Of a stretch of DNA of 64,000 nucleotides, positions 51,301-60,806 are shown in pieces. Location: contig CP136508.1 of assembly GCA_008011715.2 (NCBI GenBank), positions 1,054,001-1,118,000 of the forward strand, in the 5' to 3' direction. Source of the stretch: [Empedobacter] haloabium (lineage in GTDB: Bacteria; Pseudomonadota; Gammaproteobacteria; Burkholderiales; Burkholderiaceae_D). Each line of letters opens with the position of its first letter. Position 1 is the first letter of the stretch. The translations under genes and the position numbers were made by a program. The notes beneath the pieces were generated by a model. That model had not been told where the DNA came from. It ran no database searches and worked only from the letters and a program-made list of their open reading frames with translations.

Positions 51301-53055
51301 GACCAGAAGCAGCTGCCGCCGTCGTCGTTCTTCGACCGGCTGCTGAGCGACGAGGCGGAGGAGGAAACCGAGGATGCCGAAGCCGACGCAGGCCTGCTGG
51401 GCAGCGCCGCCAGCGTCGGCGCGCTCGAGAGTGTGCTGAGCCTGTGCGAGGCGCGCGGGCTGTCCGGCCGCATGCTGCAGTGGCATTACCGTTCGCGCGA
51501 CCCGTCGCTGATCCGCGTGTCGAACGCGGAGTTCTATGGCGACGCCCTGGTGCTGCCGCCGTCGCCGCTGGAACGCAATCGCGCTTTCGGCCTGTGCTTC
51601 ACGCGGGTGGCGGGCGTGTACGACAAGGGCGGCAAGCGCGACAACCGCATCGAAGGCGACGCCATCGTCGCGCGCGCGGCCGAACATGCGCGACGAAATC
51701 CTGCGCTGTCGCTGGGCATCGTCACGTTCTCGTCCAGCCAGCGCAACCTGATCACGGAATTGCTGGAGCTGGCGCGCCGCGCCGATCCGGTGCTGGACGC
51801 GTTCCTGCGCGAAGGGAAGAGCGAGGACGTGTTCGTCAAGAACATCGAGAACGTGCAGGGCGACGAGCGCGACGTGATCCTGGTCAGCGTCGGCTACGGC
51901 CCGACCGAAGCAGGCGGCTGGCTGGCCAGCATGTCGTTCGGCCCCGTCAACGCGGAGGGCGGCGAGCGCCGCCTGAACGTGCTGTTCACGCGCGCGCGCC
52001 TGCGCTGCGAGGTGTTCGCTTCGTTCGACCCGGCCGACATCGATCCGGCGCGTACCAGCCGCGCCGGTCCGCACATACTGAAGCGCTACCTGCAGGCGGC
52101 GCAGGCACGCGGTGCGGCGGACTTGCCGGCTGCCGGCGCGCCGTCCTCCGTGCTGGCGCAGGACGTGGCGGAAGCCATCCGCGCCCTGGGCTACGTGGTG
52201 GATGCGCAGGTGGGCTCGGCCGGCTTCCATCTGGACCTGGCCGTGCGCCACCCGGAGCGGCCGGACACTTACCTGCTGGCGCTCGAATGCGACGGCCCTG
52301 CCTGGCGCGACGCGCGCTGGGCGCGCGAGCGCGAGCGGCTGCGCCAGGAGGTGCTGGCGCACCTGGGCTGGCGCCTGCACCGCGTGTGGAGCACGGACTG
52401 GTTCTACCGTCGCGACGGCGAGATCGAGCGGCTGCGTGCGGCGCTGGAGCAGGCGCGCACGGCGGCACACGACGTGCCGCCGATCGACGGCGCCAACAAC
52501 GGCGTGGCAATCCCGGTGCCGCAGGACGAACCGGTGCCTCCGCTTGAGGCGGCGCCCGCGCCTGTCATGCCGCAGATGCCGCTGTACCAGCGCTGCATCG
52601 TTCCGATGGGCGAAGGCGAGCCGCACGAGCTGGCGCCGGCACGGCTGGTGGAACTGGTCACCACCATCGTCACGGCGGAGGGGCCGATCCACGTGGAGGA
52701 AGCGGCGCGGCGCGTGGCGGCCTGCTTCGGCAAGGACAAGGCGGGCGCGCGCATCCTGACCGCGGCGCGCACGGCGCTGGAAACGGCGGATTTGCTGTCG
52801 GACGGCACGTTCTGGTTCACCCAGGCGCAGCACGACGCAGCACCGGTGCGTGACCGCTCGCAGGAGAGCGGCGCCACCGTCAAGGCAACCAGTATCTCGC
52901 CACTCGAACTGCGCGCGGCGCTGCGGCTGGCGCACGAGCAGAATGGCGGCGGCAGCGCGGCGGAGATGATCCGCTGCGCGGCACGGCTGCTGGGGTTCAA
53001 GCGGGTGGGGGCGGAGTTGAGCGAGCGGCTGGCCGCGGCGCTTGAGAACGGCTGA
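48400..53055 (+). CDS. DUF4011 - SF1 helicase - Vsr-like nuclease - DUF3320 protein (Hhe-like)
   Basis: 1551 residues. An N-terminal DUF4011 region (LVETGTRNRLVHVNRAN) leads to a superfamily 1 Upf1-like helicase split by a long insert: Walker A GPPGTGKS (326-333), Walker B IIDEAS (Asp943-Glu944), GDQKQLPP, HYRSRDPSLI, VQGDERDVILVS and NVLFTRARLRCEVF. A Vsr/MTES_1575-type nuclease domain follows with LDLAV, LALECDG (Glu1296, Asp1298) and WAREREREL-like helix. The end is a DUF3320 domain. This layout resembles the single-gene antiviral system Hhe. All key residues look intact. It stands alone, between a GH105 operon and gntR/ispB. A repair role is the alternative. Confidence 0.85.
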   Translation: MSSSTAEGARQPGLQRLFDDTRRRLVETGTRNRLVHVNRANTRGNVIAIVNERADDTYALLAAGKALRFRALGHDADDTAADALRLADVGEEGFDPERQRDGWLETRLGPDALQKRLLKIAREARTAEEESGVNVLYLALGFLTWLEQKPGTPAREAPLVLLPVELVRNARTSTYDVRLRDEDVVTNLPLQQRLKEDFGIVLPELEIEEGWTPAAYFAQVEAVMAERAGWRVERDGMQLGFFSFSKLLMYRDLAPEAWPDGAIAEHALTRGLLYEGFTPAAPLAGPADRLDDVLPPARLCHVVDADASQAVVIEEARLGRNLVVQGPPGTGKSQTIANIIAAAVHDGKRVLFVAEKMAALSVVHDRLVKAGLRDVCLELHSRNANKKAVLAELARTLNAAADVPAMPPSPDALAQAVTTSNAIAEALHRPIGSSGETPFSVLALQARLIGQGVPAPTIDGAAVAALAPAALERLLAHVERFGALLAAEGDFDAHPFAGTRNLDLQPVQLTRLVPLLEQGAQAAEALAQALQAAAGTLGVALPPTRSASQPLAGTLAVLRGLPSDGHAVAARLLACADLPRLRQTLAAGLAWRAAHDAAAATFVDAAFGAAAPLHLRAPLLAGTASFFTRWGGAYRGASRELAGLLRGALPKRAAERVALVDTLLDVHARRERWQADEPFAAAALGAAWRAGQTDFGRLLALADWCGAAQAAPLRLAADRMLAVAAQPAQVDALLIAIATAERGMGPLDEVLATLDADFGADYRLDDATRRLRRMALALPRYGGWVALRQAYQALADDGVPEVARHMRDGTLEAGAAAIEIRFARAEHLWNAAREAEPVLRALGGQDRHALAARFAALERQHLKDNVTAIVARHLAQVPQGAQGNMKVIRGEIGKKRGHMALRKLFASAGDALQRIKPAMLMSPISVAQFVPPGALEFDLLIIDEASQVRPEDALGAIARARQIVVVGDQKQLPPSSFFDRLLSDEAEEETEDAEADAGLLGSAASVGALESVLSLCEARGLSGRMLQWHYRSRDPSLIRVSNAEFYGDALVLPPSPLERNRAFGLCFTRVAGVYDKGGKRDNRIEGDAIVARAAEHARRNPALSLGIVTFSSSQRNLITELLELARRADPVLDAFLREGKSEDVFVKNIENVQGDERDVILVSVGYGPTEAGGWLASMSFGPVNAEGGERRLNVLFTRARLRCEVFASFDPADIDPARTSRAGPHILKRYLQAAQARGAADLPAAGAPSSVLAQDVAEAIRALGYVVDAQVGSAGFHLDLAVRHPERPDTYLLALECDGPAWRDARWARERERLRQEVLAHLGWRLHRVWSTDWFYRRDGEIERLRAALEQARTAAHDVPPIDGANNGVAIPVPQDEPVPPLEAAPAPVMPQMPLYQRCIVPMGEGEPHELAPARLVELVTTIVTAEGPIHVEEAARRVAACFGKDKAGARILTAARTALETADLLSDGTFWFTQAQHDAAPVRDRSQESGATVKATSISPLELRAALRLAHEQNGGGSAAEMIRCAARLLGFKRVGAELSERLAAALENG

Positions 53056-53090
53056 CTGCCAGCGCAACCCTTTTCACCCCACGGCAACGA

Positions 53091-53134
53091 CCGGGGTCAG
53101 ACGGGGACGCCAAGTCCCGCCGGGTCTGGCCCCA
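53091..53134. repeat. Palindromic element, family 1, degenerate copy
   Basis: CCGGGGTCAGACGGGGAC pairs imperfectly with GTCCCGCCGGGTCTGGCCCC across GCCAA. It lies between the convergent helicase and gntR genes, 36 bp after the helicase stop. Confidence 0.75.
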
Positions 53135-53195
53135 GCTCTTGCTTCTGCGGTTCTGGTTGAAGCTGGTGGCGCTCCGAAAAAAACGACGGTCCCGG

Positions 53196-53885
53196 TCAGC
53201 CGCGCGAGAACGTGCGGGTAACCCGCTCCAGGTGCGCCCGCATCGCATGCCGCGCCCCGGCCGGATCGCGCGCGGCGATGGCTTCCAGGATCTTGCGGTG
53301 GTCCGGCAGCGTCTCCAGGCGCAGTTCCTCGGTCTGGTAATGTTCCTTCAGCTTGTGCCACAGCGAGCCGCGGTTGTTCCACAGGTACTCGATGACGCCG
53401 ACGAAGGCCGTGTTGCCGGTGGCGCGCGCGATGGCCAAGTGGAAGTTGCGGTCGGCCTGTTCGTTGCTCGCGCGGTCCTCGTGGCGGCGCTCCATCTCCT
53501 CGACGGCGCGCAGGATGGCATCGACCTGGGCGGCCGTGGCGACCTTGGCGGCGATCGCCGCGATTTCCGATTCGATCAGGCGGCGGGCGGCCAGCACCTC
53601 GAACGGGCCCGGTCCCGTTTCCGGCACCTCGGCCGGCAGCGGCTGTTCGCACACGTACACGCCCGAGCCACCGCGCACTTCGACGACGCCCCCCAGTTCC
53701 AGGGCGATCAGCGCCTCGCGCAAGGAAGCGCGGCTGACCGACAGCTTGGCCGACAGCTCGCGCTCGGCCGGCAGGCGCGCGCCCGGCGCGATGTTCTCGT
53801 CCTGGATCATCTGCTGGACGCGCTCGGCGACGACGCGGTACAGCCGCGGTTCGGGAGCGCCGTTGTCGCCGTTGGGCTTTTTCAT
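53196..53885 (-). CDS. GntR-family (FadR/FCD subfamily) transcriptional regulator
   Basis: 229 residues. The winged helix-turn-helix reads LPAERELSAKLSVSRASLREALIALELGGVVEVRGGSGVYV (about 32-72, shown in part), followed by an FCD ligand domain with metal-site residues in FHLAIARATGN and HRKILEAIAARD. FadR-type members bind TGGTnnnACCA palindromes and often sense uronates or organic acids. The TGGYCNGRCCR sites at 45375-45460 and 48273-48302 fit this. It starts 13 bp after ispB and may be read through from it. Confidence 0.87.
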   Translation of the reverse strand: MKKPNGDNGAPEPRLYRVVAERVQQMIQDENIAPGARLPAERELSAKLSVSRASLREALIALELGGVVEVRGGSGVYVCEQPLPAEVPETGPGPFEVLAARRLIESEIAAIAAKVATAAQVDAILRAVEEMERRHEDRASNEQADRNFHLAIARATGNTAFVGVIEYLWNNRGSLWHKLKEHYQTEELRLETLPDHRKILEAIAARDPAGARHAMRAHLERVTRTFSRG

Positions 53886-53898
53886 GGCCGGCTTGGTC

Positions 53899-54882
53899 TT
53901 AGTGATTGCGGTCGACGGCGAAGCGGGCCAGCTGCAGCAGCGAGTCCTTGTAGCGGCTGTCCGGCATCGCCGCGATGGCGTCGATGGCGCGCTGCGCCGC
54001 CACCTGCGCTTCGCGGCGCGTGTAATCGAGCGCGCCACTGCTGGTGATGGCGGCCAGGATCGTATCGAAATGCTGCTCGTCGCCGTTCTCGATGCAGGCG
54101 CGCACCAGCTGGCGCTGTTCTTCCGTGCCGTGCTCCATCAGGTAGATCAGCGGCATGGTCGGCTTGCCCTCGCGCAGGTCGTCGCCCACGTTCTTGCCGA
54201 TCTCGCTGGCGTCACCCGCGTAATCGAGCACGTCGTCAATCAGCTGGAAGGCGGTGCCCAGCGAGCGGCCGTATTCGCCGGCGGCGGCGATCTGCTCGTC
54301 GTTGGCGCCGGCGACCAGTGCACCCAGTTCGGCGGCCGCCTCGAACAGCTTGGCCGTCTTCGAGCGGATCACCTGCAGGTAGCTGTCCTGGGTGACGTCC
54401 GGGTCGTGCATGTTCAACAGCTGCAGCACCTCGCCCTCGGCGATGACGTTGGTGGCGTCGGACAGGATGCTCATGATGCGCATATTGTCCAGCGAGACCA
54501 TCATCTGGAACGCGCGCGAGTACAGGAAGTCGCCCACCAGCACGGAGGCCGCGTTGCCGAACAGCGCGTTGGCGGTGGCGCGGCCGCGGCGCAGCGACGA
54601 TTCGTCGACGACGTCGTCGTGCAGCAGGGTGGCCGTGTGGATGAATTCCACGACGGCGGCCAGCTCGTGGTGCGCCGTGCCCTTGTATGAGTAGGCGTTC
54701 GCCACCAGCAGCACCAGCACGGGCCGGATCCGCTTGCCGCCGGCGCTGATGATGTATTCCGCGATCTGGTTGACCAGCGCCACCTCCGAGTGCAGGCGCT
54801 GGCGGATCACGCCATTGACGGCGTCCATGTCGGCGGCGATGGTGCTGATGATGTTATTCTGGCTGGCTGGTTGGGTGGACAA
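53899..54882 (-). CDS. ispB: Octaprenyl diphosphate synthase
   Basis: 327 residues. Polyprenyl synthase motifs are complete: first Asp-rich LLHDDVVDESSLRRG, second FQLIDDVLDYAGD, plus GGKRIRP near the N-terminus. It extends farnesyl diphosphate with isopentenyl diphosphate to make the C40 side chain of ubiquinone. It is divergent from rplU, the common order in proteobacteria. Confidence 0.93.
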   Translation of the reverse strand: MSTQPASQNNIISTIAADMDAVNGVIRQRLHSEVALVNQIAEYIISAGGKRIRPVLVLLVANAYSYKGTAHHELAAVVEFIHTATLLHDDVVDESSLRRGRATANALFGNAASVLVGDFLYSRAFQMMVSLDNMRIMSILSDATNVIAEGEVLQLLNMHDPDVTQDSYLQVIRSKTAKLFEAAAELGALVAGANDEQIAAAGEYGRSLGTAFQLIDDVLDYAGDASEIGKNVGDDLREGKPTMPLIYLMEHGTEEQRQLVRACIENGDEQHFDTILAAITSSGALDYTRREAQVAAQRAIDAIAAMPDSRYKDSLLQLARFAVDRNH

Positions 54883-54981
54883 GGCGGACCTGCGTTGGAC
54901 GGATTGAGGTGGTCCGAATTATACGACATGCACGCTTCACGTTGCCGACATACCACGAGCCGATGTCTTTGTGAATACTTT

Positions 54982-55010
54982 TTGACGCGATTTATCCATC
55001 CATGTATAAT
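54982..55010 (+). promoter_or_regulatory. Sigma-70 promoter of rplU-rpmA
   Basis: -35 TTGACG (54982-54987), 17-bp spacer, -10 TATAAT (55005-55010). The predicted start near 55017 gives an 86-base leader before rplU. It is the strongest housekeeping promoter seen in the window. Confidence 0.9.
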
Positions 55011-55102
55011 CATTGGTTCCCCGGCCTCCGTCCAGGCGCAGCAGCACCGCGCCAGGGTGTCGAGCAAGGGATTTTTAATAACATTTGATGAGGTTTCAAA
55101 TC

Positions 55103-55414
55103 ATGTACGCGGTCATAAAAACCGGTGGCAAGCAATACAAAGTTGTCGCTGGCGAAAAACTCAAAGTAGAACAGATACCTGCTGACATTGGTTCCGAACT
55201 CACCATCGATCAAGTTCTCGCCGTTGGCGCGGGCGACAGCATCAAGTTTGGTGCTCCACTGGTTGAAGGTGCAAAGGTTCTGGTGAAAGTGGTTTCCCAA
55301 GGTCGTCACGACAAGGTCAAGATCTTCAAGATGCGCCGTCGTAAGCACTACCAGAAGCACCAGGGCCATCGCCAGAACTACACCGAAATCCAAATCGTTT
55401 CGATCAACGGCTAA
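55103..55414 (+). CDS. rplU: 50S ribosomal protein L21
   Basis: 103 residues, normal length, starting [14 protein letters not shown], the universal L21 start; an in-frame ATG six codons earlier is disregarded. Basic C-terminal half [22 protein letters not shown] binds 23S rRNA. First gene of the rplU-rpmA operon, 37 bp before rpmA. Codon use is less GC-extreme than in the neighbours, as expected for a highly expressed gene. Confidence 0.97.
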   Translation: MYAVIKTGGKQYKVVAGEKLKVEQIPADIGSELTIDQVLAVGAGDSIKFGAPLVEGAKVLVKVVSQGRHDKVKIFKMRRRKHYQKHQGHRQNYTEIQIVSING

Positions 55415-55451
55415 TCGCTGTTATCTGAATTCAGCAATCAAGGAGCATTAA

Positions 55452-55715
55452 ATGGCACACAAAAAAGGTGGCGGCACTACCCGCAACGGCCGCGATTCCG
55501 AATCAAAACGCCTGGGCGTTAAGGTTTACGGCGGTCAGACGATCAATGCAGGCGGCATCATCATCCGTCAGCGCGGCACCCCAGTGCGCGCCGGCGAAGG
55601 CGTTGGCACCGGCAAGGACCACACCCTGTTCGCACTGGTCGACGGCGTGGTCAAGTTCGTGACCAAAGGCGCTGGCAACCACAAGTTCGTCACCGTCGTT
55701 CAAGCTGCACAGTAA
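55452..55715 (+). CDS. rpmA: 50S ribosomal protein L27
   Basis: 87 residues. The N-terminus [20 protein letters not shown] is the standard L27 tail that reaches the peptidyl-transferase centre; there is no cleavable Firmicutes-type extension. [16 protein letters not shown] is conserved. Ribosome-binding site AAGGAG at 55440-55445. A terminator follows at 55799. Confidence 0.97.
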   Translation: MAHKKGGGTTRNGRDSESKRLGVKVYGGQTINAGGIIIRQRGTPVRAGEGVGTGKDHTLFALVDGVVKFVTKGAGNHKFVTVVQAAQ

Positions 55716-55798
55716 TCCAACGGATTACGACAGGCCCTGGCTCCGCGGCGTTCGCGCCGCAGGGCGGTGCCTCACAGGCGAAACGCTTGTGGATAGAG

Positions 55799-55825
55799 GG
55801 CTCTGCCACCGGTGGAGCCTTTTTT
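55799..55825 (+). terminator. Rho-independent terminator after rpmA
   Basis: Stem GGCTC (55799-55803) and GAGCC (55815-55819), inner self-complementary CCACCGGTGG, then TTTTTT. Upstream, GCGGCG-TTCG-CGCCGC (55745-55760) is a stable UUCG-capped hairpin without a T-run. Confidence 0.75.
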
Positions 55826-55839
55826 GTTTTGGCGCTGTC

Positions 55840-55874
55840 CTCGGTAAGGACTGATGTTGTCAGTCCTTACCGAG
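55840..55874. repeat. 15-bp perfect inverted repeat in the obgE leader region
   Basis: CTCGGTAAGGACTGA (55840-55854), loop TGTTG, TCAGTCCTTACCGAG (55860-55874). It ends 29 bp before the obgE ATG and is followed by no T-run, so it may be a leader hairpin or protein site rather than a terminator. Confidence 0.8.
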
Positions 55875-55900
55875 TGCAGGGCCCACTTTTCAGGCGGTAG

Positions 55901-57013
<1,113 letters not shown>

Positions 57014-57133
57014 AATCGCAGTACCTGTGACTTGCCGGACTTGCCATACGCAGGTCCCGGCAACGTCTGCGGCAAAGCCGGGCGACACGCCGGGTGACAC
57101 CAGATCCCTCATTCGACAAGAGATTGGCCGCAC

Positions 57134-58258
57134 ATGACTTCCTCCTCCCTGATTCAAAAAGCGAACCGCCTGATCGTCAAGGTCGGCTCCTCGCTCGTGA
57201 CCAATGACGGCCGCGGGCTCGATCACGCCGCCATCGCGCGCTGGGCCGCGCAGATTGCCGCCTTGCGCGCGCTGGGCAAGCAGGTCGTGCTGGTGAGCTC
57301 CGGCGCCATCGCCGAAGGCATGCTGCGCCTGGGCTTCGAGCATCGCCCCACCGACATCCACGCGCTGCAGGCCTGCGCCGCCGTGGGCCAGATGGGCCTC
57401 GCGCAGATCTACGAAACGAGCTTCCGCGCGCACGGCATCGGCACCGCCCAGGTGCTGCTGACGCACGCCGACCTGGCCGACCGCGAACGCTACCTGAACG
57501 CCCGCTCCACCCTGACCACGTTGCTGAGCCTCGGTGTGGTCCCGATCATCAACGAGAACGACACGGTCGTCACCGACGAGATCAAGTTCGGCGACAACGA
57601 CACGCTGGGCGCACTGGTGGCTAACCTGATCGAAGCGGACGCGCTGATCATCCTGACCGACCAGCGCGGCCTGTTCTCGGCCGATCCGCGCAAGGACCCG
57701 GCGGCCTACCTGATCGAGCGCGCCAGCGCGGGCGATCCGGCATTGGAAGCGATGGCCGGCGGCGCCGGCTCCAGCCTGGGCCGCGGCGGCATGCTGACCA
57801 AGATCCTGGCCGCCAAGCGCGCCGCCAAGTCCGGCGCGCACACGGTGATCGCGTTCGGCCGCGAGGAGGGCGTGCTGACGCGCCTGGCCAACGGCGAGGC
57901 GATCGGCACCGAGCTGCAGGCGCAGACCGGTCACCTGACGGCGCGCAAGCAATGGATGGCCGACCATCTGCATACGGCCGGCCAGGTCGTCATCGATGCC
58001 GGCGCGGTAGCCAAGCTGTCGCGCGAGGGCAAGTCGCTGCTGCCGATCGGCGTGACCGAGGTGCGCGGCGAATTCGGCCGCGGCGCCGTCATCACCTGCG
58101 TCAGCGAAGGCGGCGTCGCGATCGCGCGCGGGCTGACCAACTACACCAGCGGCGAAGCGCGGCGCATCCTGCGCAAGCCATCCAGCGAGATCGAAGGCAT
58201 CCTCGGCTTCGTCGAGGGCCCGGAGCTGATCCACCGCGACAATATGGTGCTGCTCTAA
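57134..58258 (+). CDS. proB: Glutamate 5-kinase
   Basis: 374 residues: amino-acid kinase domain (about 8-245; [57 protein letters not shown]) and a C-terminal PUA domain (about 285-370). It phosphorylates glutamate in the first step of proline synthesis and is normally inhibited by proline. It follows obgE by 120 bp. Confidence 0.95.
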   Translation: MTSSSLIQKANRLIVKVGSSLVTNDGRGLDHAAIARWAAQIAALRALGKQVVLVSSGAIAEGMLRLGFEHRPTDIHALQACAAVGQMGLAQIYETSFRAHGIGTAQVLLTHADLADRERYLNARSTLTTLLSLGVVPIINENDTVVTDEIKFGDNDTLGALVANLIEADALIILTDQRGLFSADPRKDPAAYLIERASAGDPALEAMAGGAGSSLGRGGMLTKILAAKRAAKSGAHTVIAFGREEGVLTRLANGEAIGTELQAQTGHLTARKQWMADHLHTAGQVVIDAGAVAKLSREGKSLLPIGVTEVRGEFGRGAVITCVSEGGVAIARGLTNYTSGEARRILRKPSSEIEGILGFVEGPELIHRDNMVLL

Positions 58259-58280
58259 ACCTACCCACGACCGAAACTCC

Positions 58281-58307
58281 GGGGTCAGACCCGGCGGGTC
58301 TGACCCC
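58281..58307. repeat. Palindromic element, family 1, short perfect copy
   Basis: GGGGTCAGACCC (58281-58292), loop GGC, GGGTCTGACCCC (58296-58307). Perfect 12-bp stem between convergent proB and nth, 22 bp after the proB stop. Confidence 0.85.
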
Positions 58308-58361
58308 AGTTCTCCGCTTTTGGGTGAAAAAAAGCTTGCGGCGCGCGCGGGAGCGTAGGCC

Positions 58362-59009
58362 TCAGACCACCGCCGGCGCTGGGGTTTTCTGCTTGAACTC
58401 GCACAGGTCGGCGATCATGCAGTTCCAGCATTGCGGCTTGCGCGCCACGCAGGTGTAGCGGCCGTGCAGGATCAGCCAATGGTGGGCGTCCTGCAGGAAC
58501 TCCTTCGGCACGAACTTCAGCAGCTTCTGCTCGACGATGTCGACGTTCTTGCCCGGCGCGATGCCGGTGCGGTTCGAGACGCGGAAGATGTGCGTGTCCA
58601 CCGCGATCGTGGGGTCGCCGAAGGCCGTGTTCAACACCACGTTGGCAGTCTTGCGGCCCACGCCCGGCAGCGACTCCAGCGCTGCGCGGTCGTGCGGCAC
58701 CTCGCCGCCGTACTGGTCGACCAGGATGCGGCAGGTCGCCATCACGTTCTTCGCCTTGGTGCGATACAGGCCGATGGTCTGGATGTACGTCGTCAGCTCG
58801 TCGATGCCCAGGTCGAGGATCGCCTGCGGCGTGTTCGCCACCGGGTACAGCTTGCGGGTGGCCTTGTTGACGCCGACGTCGGTGGCCTGCGCCGACAGCA
58901 GCACGGCGATCAGCAGTTCGAACGGCGTCGTGTATTCCAGTTCCGTGGTGGGGTGGGGATTGGCTTCGCGCAGGCGGCGAAAGATCTCGTGGCGTTTGGC
59001 GGCGTTCAT
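58362..59009 (-). CDS. nth: Endonuclease III
   Basis: 215 residues from the ATG in an ATGA overlap with rsxB. Helix-hairpin-helix [13 protein letters not shown] carries the catalytic lysine, [11 protein letters not shown] the catalytic aspartate, and the [4Fe-4S] cluster ligands [17 protein letters not shown] have C-x6-C-x2-C-x5-C spacing. It removes oxidised pyrimidines and cleaves abasic sites. Confidence 0.95.
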   Translation of the reverse strand: MNAAKRHEIFRRLREANPHPTTELEYTTPFELLIAVLLSAQATDVGVNKATRKLYPVANTPQAILDLGIDELTTYIQTIGLYRTKAKNVMATCRILVDQYGGEVPHDRAALESLPGVGRKTANVVLNTAFGDPTIAVDTHIFRVSNRTGIAPGKNVDIVEQKLLKFVPKEFLQDAHHWLILHGRYTCVARKPQCWNCMIADLCEFKQKTPAPAVV

Positions 59010-59728
59010 TGCTCTTTCGGTTTGTCTTCCACGGCGGCCTTGGCCGCTTGCGCTTTCAGGCGGGCCCGTTCCATCGCGGCGGCGATGATCGCGCGCTTGC
59101 GCTCCTTCTCGGCCAGTTCGGCGGCATTCTCGGGATTGAGGCGATCGACGGCTTGCATCTTGGCTTGCGCCTTGGCGGCCAGGCGGGCGTCGTTTTCCTC
59201 GCGCTCGCGTTGCAGGCGCGCGTTGCGGAAGTCGTGCCGGTCGCGCGCGGCATCGGCGTCCTGCTGCGTCCAGGCATCCCAGCCCGTCGTTTCCGTGACC
59301 GGGTACATGACGATGCAGTCGACCGGGCAGGGCTTCACGCACAGGTCGCAGCCGGTGCACAGCCCGGGAATGATCGCGTGCATCTGCTTGGCCGCGCCGG
59401 CGATGGCGTCCACCGGGCAGGCCTGGATGCACAGGGTGCAGCCGATACACAACGCTTCATCGATGAAAGCCACGGCGCGCGGCCGTTCCAGCCCGTTGAC
59501 GGGGTTGAGCGGGATGACGGGAAAGCCGGTCACGGCCGACAGCCGGCGAATGCCTTCGGCGCCGCCGGGCGGGCACTGGTTGATCGGTGCCGCGCCCGCC
59601 GCGATGGCTTCGGCATACGGCCGGCAGCCGGCATAGCCGCACTTGGTGCACTGGGTCTGCGGCAGCACGTCCTCAATGCGGTCGGCGAAGGTGGTCGGTT
59701 CGGTCACTGGTGTACGTAGCAAAAACAA
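59006..59728 (-). CDS. rsxB: Electron transport complex protein RsxB/RnfB (soluble betaproteobacterial form)
   Basis: 240 residues. An Fe-S domain ([17 protein letters not shown] with a later Cys in INQCPPGG) is followed by two 4Fe-4S ferredoxin motifs ([28 protein letters not shown]) and a charged coiled-coil tail (about 155-240). The N-terminal membrane helix of Rnf complex subunits is missing. No other rnf/rsx gene is present. Coupled to nth, whose Fe-S cluster suggests a shared redox theme; that is inference. The start could also be a GTG seven codons later. Confidence 0.88.
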   Translation of the reverse strand: MFLLRTPVTEPTTFADRIEDVLPQTQCTKCGYAGCRPYAEAIAAGAAPINQCPPGGAEGIRRLSAVTGFPVIPLNPVNGLERPRAVAFIDEALCIGCTLCIQACPVDAIAGAAKQMHAIIPGLCTGCDLCVKPCPVDCIVMYPVTETTGWDAWTQQDADAARDRHDFRNARLQREREENDARLAAKAQAKMQAVDRLNPENAAELAEKERKRAIIAAAMERARLKAQAAKAAVEDKPKEQ

Positions 59729-59865
59729 GACAGACCGACATTATCCCCCATCCGCGCCGGACGCGACCACCATGCGGCGCCCGGCTAAGCGGCGGTAGGA
59801 GATTGCCGACCCGCACACGGCTGGGGGTGCCTGGCATTTGGGCAGCCATTGTGGGAGCATATTGC

Positions 59866-60657
59866 ATGGACGAAGCCAGGCAACAATTGCATGGAAGAGC
59901 AGGGTGGCGATACGCCGTCGCCATGGCTGTGCTGTGTGCCACGCCGCTCGCATGGGGGCAGTCGCAGACAATCCGCGTGGCCGGGGAGGCATGGGCGCCG
60001 TACCTGACCCCCGCGTTGCCGGAGGATGGCCTGACGGGCGCGATGATGCGCGCCGTGCTGGGCCGGCTGGGCTACAACGCCACTGTCGATTATTATCCAT
60101 GGCGCCGCGCCATGGAGATCGGCCTGCGCGATCCGCGTTATGCCGGATTCCTGCCGGTGCTGCGCACGCCCGAGCGCGAGAAGCTGTGCCATTTCTCGAC
60201 GCCGCTGGCGCGCACCAGCTACGTGCTGGTATTCCTGAAGGACCGTCCGGTGCGGGCCGACAGCCTGGCCGACCTGCGCGAGCTGCGCGTCGGCACCGTC
60301 TCCGGTTATTCGTACAGCGAGCAGTTCGACACGATGGCGGCGCAGCGCCAGATCGAGGTCGAGGAAGCCGTCAACGACGAGACCAACCTGCGCAAGCTGC
60401 TGGCGCGGCGCTTCCCGTTGACGATCATCGACCGCCAGGTGCTGCGCTACCTGCTGGCCACGCAGCGCTTCACTCCGGCCGACCGGGAGCGCATCGCCAC
60501 CAGCGATGGCTTGTTCCGCGACCGCACGATGCACTTGTGCTTCCGCCGCACGGCCGTGGGGCAGATGCAGCAGCAGGCGTTCGACAACGCGGCGCGTGAG
60601 CTGGATCTGCCGAAGCTGGAGAAGGAGTACTGGCGGCGGATCGGCTACGACGGGTAG
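59866..60657 (+). CDS. Periplasmic solute-binding protein, family 3-like
   Basis: 263 residues with a signal peptide (about 1-33, ending PLAWGQ). The two-lobed SBP_bac_3 fold is suggested by IRVAGEAWAPYLTPALPEDGLTGAMMRAVL, YYPWRRAMEIGL, and LRVGTVSGYSYSEQFD. No transporter genes stand beside it, so it may serve a distant permease or act as a sensor, as many stand-alone proteins of this type in Oxalobacteraceae appear to do. It converges with phaZ. Confidence 0.8.
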   Translation: MDEARQQLHGRAGWRYAVAMAVLCATPLAWGQSQTIRVAGEAWAPYLTPALPEDGLTGAMMRAVLGRLGYNATVDYYPWRRAMEIGLRDPRYAGFLPVLRTPEREKLCHFSTPLARTSYVLVFLKDRPVRADSLADLRELRVGTVSGYSYSEQFDTMAAQRQIEVEEAVNDETNLRKLLARRFPLTIIDRQVLRYLLATQRFTPADRERIATSDGLFRDRTMHLCFRRTAVGQMQQQAFDNAARELDLPKLEKEYWRRIGYDG

Positions 60658-60719
60658 CCAGGAGAAGAGACCCAGGGTGACAGGCACCGCGGGTTCGCGG
60701 TCGCTCCGGGAAGACCCAT

Positions 60720-60772
60720 GGTGTCAGGCACCTGTCTGCGGGTCAGAGACCCGCAGACAGGTGCCTGACACC
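60720..60772. repeat. 25-bp-stem palindrome, family 2, with decayed flanking copies
   Basis: Left arm 60720-60744 (GGTGTCAGGCACCTGTCTGC then GGGTC), loop AGA, right arm 60748-60772, perfectly complementary over 25 bp. Half copies flank it: GGTGACAGGCACC (60676-60688) and GGACAGGTGCCCGACACC (60783-60800). It lies between convergent genes. Confidence 0.9.
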
Positions 60773-60806
60773 GTAGGGCTACGGACAGGTGCCCGACACC
60801 GCAGGG

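Noticed and set aside
48373..53067. A 1564-residue open frame antisense to the helicase gene
   Set aside because: GC-rich codon bias leaves the opposite strand open; the translation is low-complexity Arg/Ala/Gln/His with no domain, while the plus strand has clear helicase motifs.
59006..59728. Part of a complete Rnf ion-pumping complex
   Set aside because: No rnfA, C, D, G or E genes are adjacent and the N-terminal membrane helix is missing.
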